A stretch of DNA of 64,000 nt. Source: G963662905 sp963676415. Its GTDB lineage: Bacteria > Bacteroidota > Bacteroidia > Bacteroidales > WRLA01. The notes under the pieces were generated by a model. It saw only the letters and a list, made by a program, of their open reading frames with translations. It did not search any database and was not told the origin of the DNA. The stretch spans positions 1,674,001-1,738,000 of the forward strand of contig OY781097.1 of the NCBI GenBank assembly GCA_963676415.1, given 5' to 3'. Positions 59,722-64,000 of the stretch are shown one piece after another (within the stretch, counting starts at the first letter, position 1; each line of letters opens with the position of its first letter). The position numbers and the translations under genes were made by a program.

Positions 59722-61317
59722 ATGAAGAAAAGAATTTTATATATAGCAATGCTGGTGATAGGAAGTTTGTTTTTATTCAACTCCTGCACCAAAGATCTGG
59801 ATACGGTACCTCTTGATCCGGATGAAATTACCGCAGCCAATGTATTTGACGATCCTGCTTCCTATGAGCAGTTTTTGGCAAAATGTTATGCCGGACTGGC
59901 ACTTTCAGGCCAGCAAGGCCCCGCCGGTGCCGGTGATATCAGCGGAATCGATGAAGGTTTTGGCCAATATCTGCGTGGATATTGGTACCATCAGGAACTA
60001 ACAACTGATGAAGCCGTTATTGGATGGGATGATGCTACTATTAAAGATTTCCATTCGCAAAACTGGACAGATGGCGATGGATTTATTGCAGCCATGTATT
60101 ACCGTATTTTTTATCAGGTAAGCCTTTGTAATGAATTCCTGCGCCAAACAACCGATGAACTGCTCAACGACCGTGGTGTAAGCACTGAACTCAAAGCCGA
60201 AATCGCAACTTACCGCTCGGAAGTTCGCTGGCTGCGCGCTTTAAGCTACTGGCATGCACTCGATCTCTTTGGCTCTGTGCCTTTTGTTGTGGAAACTGAT
60301 CCTGTTGGGGATTTTATGCCTACACAAATTAGCGAAACAGACCTTTTCAATTATATCGAGTCTGAACTGAAAGCTATCGAAGGCTCTCTCAAAACCCCCA
60401 GAGGAAATGAGTATGGACGCGTTGATCAGGCAGGGGCATGGATGCTGCTTGCAAAACTCTATATGAATGCAGAGGTTTATGGTATAAGTGCAAAATATAC
60501 TGAAGCTTTGACTTATCTGAATAAGATTATGGGTTCAAGTTATCAGTTGGCACCAACGTACCAGCAACTTTTCTGGGCCAATAATGACCTTATTGATGCA
60601 ACCATGCAGGAAATTATTTTCCCCATTCGTTTTGATGGTATGAAAACTCAAACCTGGGGTGGTACAACTTTCATTATTCACGCTGGAATTGGTGGTGATA
60701 TGGTTCCGGCCGACTATGGTGTTGACGGAGGCTGGGGTGGCCTAAGGTTAACTCCGGATTTTGTTGATAAATTTGTTGGTGACGACAGCCGTGCCATGTT
60801 CTTTACAGATGGGCAAAACAAAGAAATCGATAACGTAGGGCTTTTTACCGATGGCTATGCTTTCACAAAATTCCGCAACCTTTCTTATGATGAGGATGGA
60901 GCGGTTATCAAAGCCTCAAGCGAAGCACATACAGATACTGATTTCCCAATGTTCCGCCTGGGAGATGCATATCTGATGTATGCCGAAGCAGTGAAGCGTG
61001 GAGGTTCCGGTGGCGATGAAAATACCGCTACAAATTATGTTAATGACCTGCGCGAAAGGGCCGGTGCCGATAAAATCAATACAGGCCAGTTAACTTTGGA
61101 TTTTATCCTCGATGAACGTGCCCGTGAGCTGGGCTGGGAATGCCACCGCCGCACCGACCTCCGCCGTTTTAACAAACTGACAGGGGGAGAATACGTATGG
61201 TCATGGAAAGGTAACACTAAAGAAGGCCGTGCAACAGACACAAAATACAATCAGTTCCCTCTGCCGGCTTCTGATGTTAATGCCAACCCAAATCTTAAAC
61301 AAAATCCAAATTATTAA
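59722..61317 (+). CDS. SusD/RagB family nutrient-binding outer membrane lipoprotein
   Basis: A 531-aa surface lipoprotein that caps the SusC pore and binds glycans. The frame is open from 59593 inside susC, but the ATG at 59722 begins the lipoprotein signal with lipobox FNSC. SusD landmarks: helical TPR-like core with RSEVRWLRALSYWHALDLFG, and the C-terminal DLRRFNKLTG...FPLPASDVNANPNLKQNPNY. Tightly spaced with susC and the next lipoprotein gene, one transcript. Confidence 0.94.
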   Translation: MKKRILYIAMLVIGSLFLFNSCTKDLDTVPLDPDEITAANVFDDPASYEQFLAKCYAGLALSGQQGPAGAGDISGIDEGFGQYLRGYWYHQELTTDEAVIGWDDATIKDFHSQNWTDGDGFIAAMYYRIFYQVSLCNEFLRQTTDELLNDRGVSTELKAEIATYRSEVRWLRALSYWHALDLFGSVPFVVETDPVGDFMPTQISETDLFNYIESELKAIEGSLKTPRGNEYGRVDQAGAWMLLAKLYMNAEVYGISAKYTEALTYLNKIMGSSYQLAPTYQQLFWANNDLIDATMQEIIFPIRFDGMKTQTWGGTTFIIHAGIGGDMVPADYGVDGGWGGLRLTPDFVDKFVGDDSRAMFFTDGQNKEIDNVGLFTDGYAFTKFRNLSYDEDGAVIKASSEAHTDTDFPMFRLGDAYLMYAEAVKRGGSGGDENTATNYVNDLRERAGADKINTGQLTLDFILDERARELGWECHRRTDLRRFNKLTGGEYVWSWKGNTKEGRATDTKYNQFPLPASDVNANPNLKQNPNY

Positions 61318-61335
61318 TCCTGAAAAATTGAAGCT

Positions 61336-62427
61336 ATGAAAAAATACATTTCAATATTTTTTATTGCGATAGGTTTGGGACTTTTCCTCGGCTCCTGCGA
61401 GAAAAACGATGAAGAGCCAATATACGATAAAACCCAAACTGTTAGCCCTCAGCTTTTAAATCCGGGCGAAGGCGATGCCATTGTCTGGACTGAAGCCGAC
61501 TCATTGTCAACTTTTAGCGTGAGCTGGAAACCCGCTGTTTATACTACAAACGATGGTTCCATGCTCGAAAACCCTAGTTATACCGTAACATTATCCTTTA
61601 GTGGCGTGACAAAAGAACTTTTCACAACTTCGGATACAAATTATGCATTTAATGTCCCGGATCTTAACACAACCCTTGTTGGTGCCGGCCTTCTTCCCGG
61701 TCAGGAAACAGGTGTGGTCTGGATCGTGACTGCTGATCTGCCAAATGCTGCTACTACTGTTTTCTCTAATGAAATCAATACACGCATGACAACTTATAAA
61801 CTTGCCGGGCCTCCTCCTGTTGATGATCCGTGCCTCTATGTCCCCGGCGCTTACCAGGGCTGGGATCCTGCAAATGCTCCAAAAGTTTGGGATGCTGACA
61901 AAGACGGAATCTTTGAGGGTTATGTGTATATCACCGGTGATGACCTTAACTTCAAGTTCGCTTCACAGCCAAACTGGGATGGTCCTAATTATGGTACCGA
62001 TGGTACTGAATTTGGCCTTGATACAGATCCAGGTGCAGGCAACCTTACCGTTCCTGCTGCAGGCGGTTACTGGCTTGTTTGTAATACCAACGACATGGTT
62101 TATTCTTATGAACTTCAGAACTTTGGTGTAATCGGTTCCGGTATCCTCAATGGCGACTGGACAGAAGATGTGGATATGCTTCCTGCCGAAGGCGGCCCTT
62201 ATAACATCCTCGAAGTAACGATTGATGTATCAGAATCTGCTGATGGCGACTTGCGCTTCAAATATCGTGCAAACGATGCCTGGGACCTTAACTATGGTGC
62301 CGACAACGGTAGTGACGTGCTGATAAATGGTGGTGATGATATCCTTATGCCCGAAGGCCCCGGTAATTATACCTTCAAAATGCTCTGGGATACGCCTACG
62401 CCCCGTTATGAGTTAATTAAGAATTAA
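61336..62427 (+). CDS. SusE-like starch-binding outer membrane lipoprotein
   Basis: A 363-aa lipoprotein, lipobox LGSC. An Ig-like SusE domain (about 40-150), then two SusE/F-type starch-binding modules (about 165-260 and 262-363). The first contains VPGAYQGWDPANAPKVWD and NFKFASQPNWDGPNYGTDG, with the aromatic and lysine residues typical of starch contact. It holds starch at the cell surface. It shares its binding part closely with the next gene, so the two arose by duplication. Confidence 0.88.
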   Translation: MKKYISIFFIAIGLGLFLGSCEKNDEEPIYDKTQTVSPQLLNPGEGDAIVWTEADSLSTFSVSWKPAVYTTNDGSMLENPSYTVTLSFSGVTKELFTTSDTNYAFNVPDLNTTLVGAGLLPGQETGVVWIVTADLPNAATTVFSNEINTRMTTYKLAGPPPVDDPCLYVPGAYQGWDPANAPKVWDADKDGIFEGYVYITGDDLNFKFASQPNWDGPNYGTDGTEFGLDTDPGAGNLTVPAAGGYWLVCNTNDMVYSYELQNFGVIGSGILNGDWTEDVDMLPAEGGPYNILEVTIDVSESADGDLRFKYRANDAWDLNYGADNGSDVLINGGDDILMPEGPGNYTFKMLWDTPTPRYELIKN

Positions 62428-62458
62428 TTAAAGCTGTGAACCATAATTTGAAATAATC

Positions 62459-63901
62459 ATGAATATGAAAAAAATATTAAATACCGCGCTCCTCATATTT
62501 GCAGCATCGCTGCTGTTTGTGGCGTGTAAAGATGATAAAAACGAACCGGTTCCCTTCGCCTATGAAAACACGACGGTAGCCGCTTTTACTTATCCTCAGG
62601 AAGGAGAAGTAATTGAGCTTACCAAAGATCAGGCCGGCGAAATGCTTGAGCTGACATGGCTTCCTGCTGTTTATTCTGCCAATGATGGCACAAACCTGGG
62701 CGATCCAATTTATACTATTTCTGTACTGGCAGATACTGTTGGTGGTGTTGTTGCAACAACTACCGATGCCGGATATGCCATTAAAATTGGCGATCTTAAT
62801 GAGATGCTCTATAAATTTGAGATCCCTTTCGGGCAAAACGATGTGAAATGGACAATCACAGCAAGTTTGCCTAATTATGAAGGCTCTCTTGTTGAATCAT
62901 CAGTTGATACCAAAGTAACTACTTATGATCCAACCACTGTGGAGCTGATTACCGCTGCCGCAATTGTAGAACCTGCCGAAGGTGCTGTATTTGTGCTCGA
63001 AGAAGCAAATGCTGCCGACACCATTGATGTTTCCTGGACAGCTGTCGTTTATGAAGCACTCGATGGTCATGCACTGGCCGATGTTGAGTATGTAATGTCA
63101 ATCATTGCCAATAATGATACATCCGAAATTGCTGCTACTAAGGATCTTTCTGCAATTTTAACTGTGGAAGGACTAAACAGTACACTCAAAGTTATGGGTC
63201 TGGAAGCAGATGTTGAAACCGATGTTGTTTGGACACTGAAATCAATGATTCCTGATGAAGTGGGCACCGATGATATAGTAAGTGTGAACACTAAAGTAAC
63301 TGTTTACGATCCTACACCACCTTCTAACCTTTGGGTTCCGGGTGCTTATCAGGGCTGGGCTCCTGCCGAGGCTCCTATGGTTTATGAAACCGATGTTGTA
63401 GGTGTTTTCAGTGGTTATGTGAACTTCAATGGTGATGATCCAAACTTTAAGTTTGCTTCTCAACCCAACTGGGATGGTCCAAACTACGGTACCGATGGTA
63501 CAGAATGGGGTCTTGATACAGACGCTGCTGCCGGTAACCTCAGTGTAGTGGATATGGGCAACTACTGGCTGACTTGTAATACCGTTGACCTGGTTTGGGA
63601 AAAAGAACTCCGCACATTTGGCCTCGTCGGTTCGTTTAATAGCTGGGGCGAAGAACCTGATGCAGAACTTACCTTCGACGAAACAAACCGCATGTTTACT
63701 GTAACCATGGACTTTGAAGCAGCTACTCAATTTAAGTGGCGTGCAAACTCCGACTGGGCTGTAAACTTTGGTGATAGTGGGACCGGTGATAATACCCTTT
63801 CACAGGATGGTGGCAATATCGTTCTGGACGAGGCCGGTAATTACACCATCAACCTCTATCTTGAAAAACAAGTCCCTACTTACGAAGTAATTAAAAACTA
63901 G
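62459..63901 (+). CDS. SusE/SusF-like starch-binding outer membrane lipoprotein
   Basis: A 480-aa lipoprotein (lipobox FVAC; ATG at 62459 or 62465). Two tandem Ig-like SusE domains (about 35-155 and 160-280) precede two starch-binding modules (about 285-480). The binding part repeats that of the preceding protein nearly word for word (VPGAYQGWAPAEAPMVYE, NFKFASQPNWDGPNYGTDG). The extra Ig-like domain would place its binding modules farther from the membrane. Last gene of the locus, followed by a strong terminator. Confidence 0.88.
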   Translation: MNMKKILNTALLIFAASLLFVACKDDKNEPVPFAYENTTVAAFTYPQEGEVIELTKDQAGEMLELTWLPAVYSANDGTNLGDPIYTISVLADTVGGVVATTTDAGYAIKIGDLNEMLYKFEIPFGQNDVKWTITASLPNYEGSLVESSVDTKVTTYDPTTVELITAAAIVEPAEGAVFVLEEANAADTIDVSWTAVVYEALDGHALADVEYVMSIIANNDTSEIAATKDLSAILTVEGLNSTLKVMGLEADVETDVVWTLKSMIPDEVGTDDIVSVNTKVTVYDPTPPSNLWVPGAYQGWAPAEAPMVYETDVVGVFSGYVNFNGDDPNFKFASQPNWDGPNYGTDGTEWGLDTDAAAGNLSVVDMGNYWLTCNTVDLVWEKELRTFGLVGSFNSWGEEPDAELTFDETNRMFTVTMDFEAATQFKWRANSDWAVNFGDSGTGDNTLSQDGGNIVLDEAGNYTINLYLEKQVPTYEVIKN

Positions 63902-63932
63902 TACTAGTGTACGCTTGGTTTTTTTAAACTAT

Positions 63933-63961
63933 AAGCCCCTGTGTTCGCAGGGGCTTTTTTG
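63933..63961 (+). terminator. Terminator of the starch locus
   Basis: AAGCCCCTG / CAGGGGCTT with a 6-base loop and six T residues. Confidence 0.9.
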
Positions 63962-63969
63962 TGATTAAA

Positions 63970-63996
63970 AAAGCCCGGACACATTGCCCGGGCTTT
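63970..63996. terminator. Second hairpin, probably ending a convergent transcript
   Basis: AAAGCCCGG / CCGGGCTTT, preceded on the plus strand by six A residues, i.e. a T run for minus-strand transcripts entering from beyond the window. Confidence 0.6.
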
Positions 63997-64000
63997 CCTT

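Overview
The window reads as Bacteroidota chromosome, most likely an anaerobic or microaerophilic, sugar- and peptide-using member of Bacteroidia (Marinilabiliales/Bacteroidales-like; the exact lineage is inference). The evidence is: C-terminal type IX secretion (T9SS) sorting tails on several large secreted proteins, a SusC/SusD/SusE locus, membrane-bound hybrid sensors with beta-propellers, LytTR regulators, S46 peptidase, PPi-dependent phosphofructokinase, two [FeFe]-hydrogenases, and repeated use of the Bacteroidota promoter -7 element TAnnTTTG just upstream of genes.

Layout. 1-4.9 kb: 3' part of an RNase E/G gene, trpS, a small membrane protein resembling animal TEX264, and an S46 dipeptidyl peptidase. 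5-7.2 kb: a membrane LytTR regulator divergent from an alpha/beta-hydrolase-like gene, separated by a phased array of GGGATAAA boxes. 7.5-11 kb: a large secreted PNGase F-like protein with an inserted LamG domain and a T9SS tail. 11.9-16.7 kb: a compact, overlapping five-gene operon with two thioredoxin-like [2Fe-2S] ferredoxins, a PAS-containing sensory-type [FeFe]-hydrogenase, a SpoIIE/PP2C phosphatase and a group-B-like [FeFe]-hydrogenase. 16.8-21.8 kb: a small secreted protein with a PID-CTERM-like tail and a 1564-aa secreted subtilisin. 22.3-23.7 kb: PPi-phosphofructokinase and tRNA-Gly(CCC). 23.8-29.9 kb: a minus-strand run of M1 aminopeptidase, YfcC-type permease, Bax-like glucosaminidase lipoprotein and M19 dipeptidase lipoprotein, looking like a peptide or muropeptide utilisation unit. 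30.1-33.2 kb: TolC and HlyD/MacA-type adaptor without an adjacent pump. 33.2-34.8 kb: tadA, a small unknown gene and a DUF3109 gene. 34.8-35.7 kb: a scarred intergenic zone with two terminators, helically phased repeats, a possible 53-aa gene and a dead IS200-type transposase fragment. 35.7-41.3 kb: Na+/solute symporter, AAA/DUF4143 ATPase, and a two-gene secreted carbohydrate-binding unit. 41.5-45.2 kb: propeller-type LytS histidine kinase and LytTR response regulator. 45.4-49.4 kb: TPS-TPP fusion, a short SSB, an unrecognised secreted HEIVH protein behind an ordered operator array, and tRNA-Cys. 49.5-51.2 kb: glnS. 51.3-63.9 kb: starch/maltodextrin locus with a propeller/LuxR-HTH regulator, a GH13 enzyme, SusC, SusD and two SusE/F-like lipoproteins, closed by a strong terminator.

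How it fits together (inference): the starch locus captures, imports and cleaves glucans, and PPi-PFK carries the sugar through glycolysis. Excess reductant can leave as H2 through the group-B hydrogenase, whose expression or activity may be tuned by the neighbouring sensory hydrogenase and phosphatase. Secreted proteases and the aminopeptidase/permease unit feed amino acids. The strongest leads for something undescribed are the hydrogenase signalling module, the two ordered operator arrays (5.9 kb and 48.4 kb) with their unknown target genes, and the TEX264-like membrane protein.
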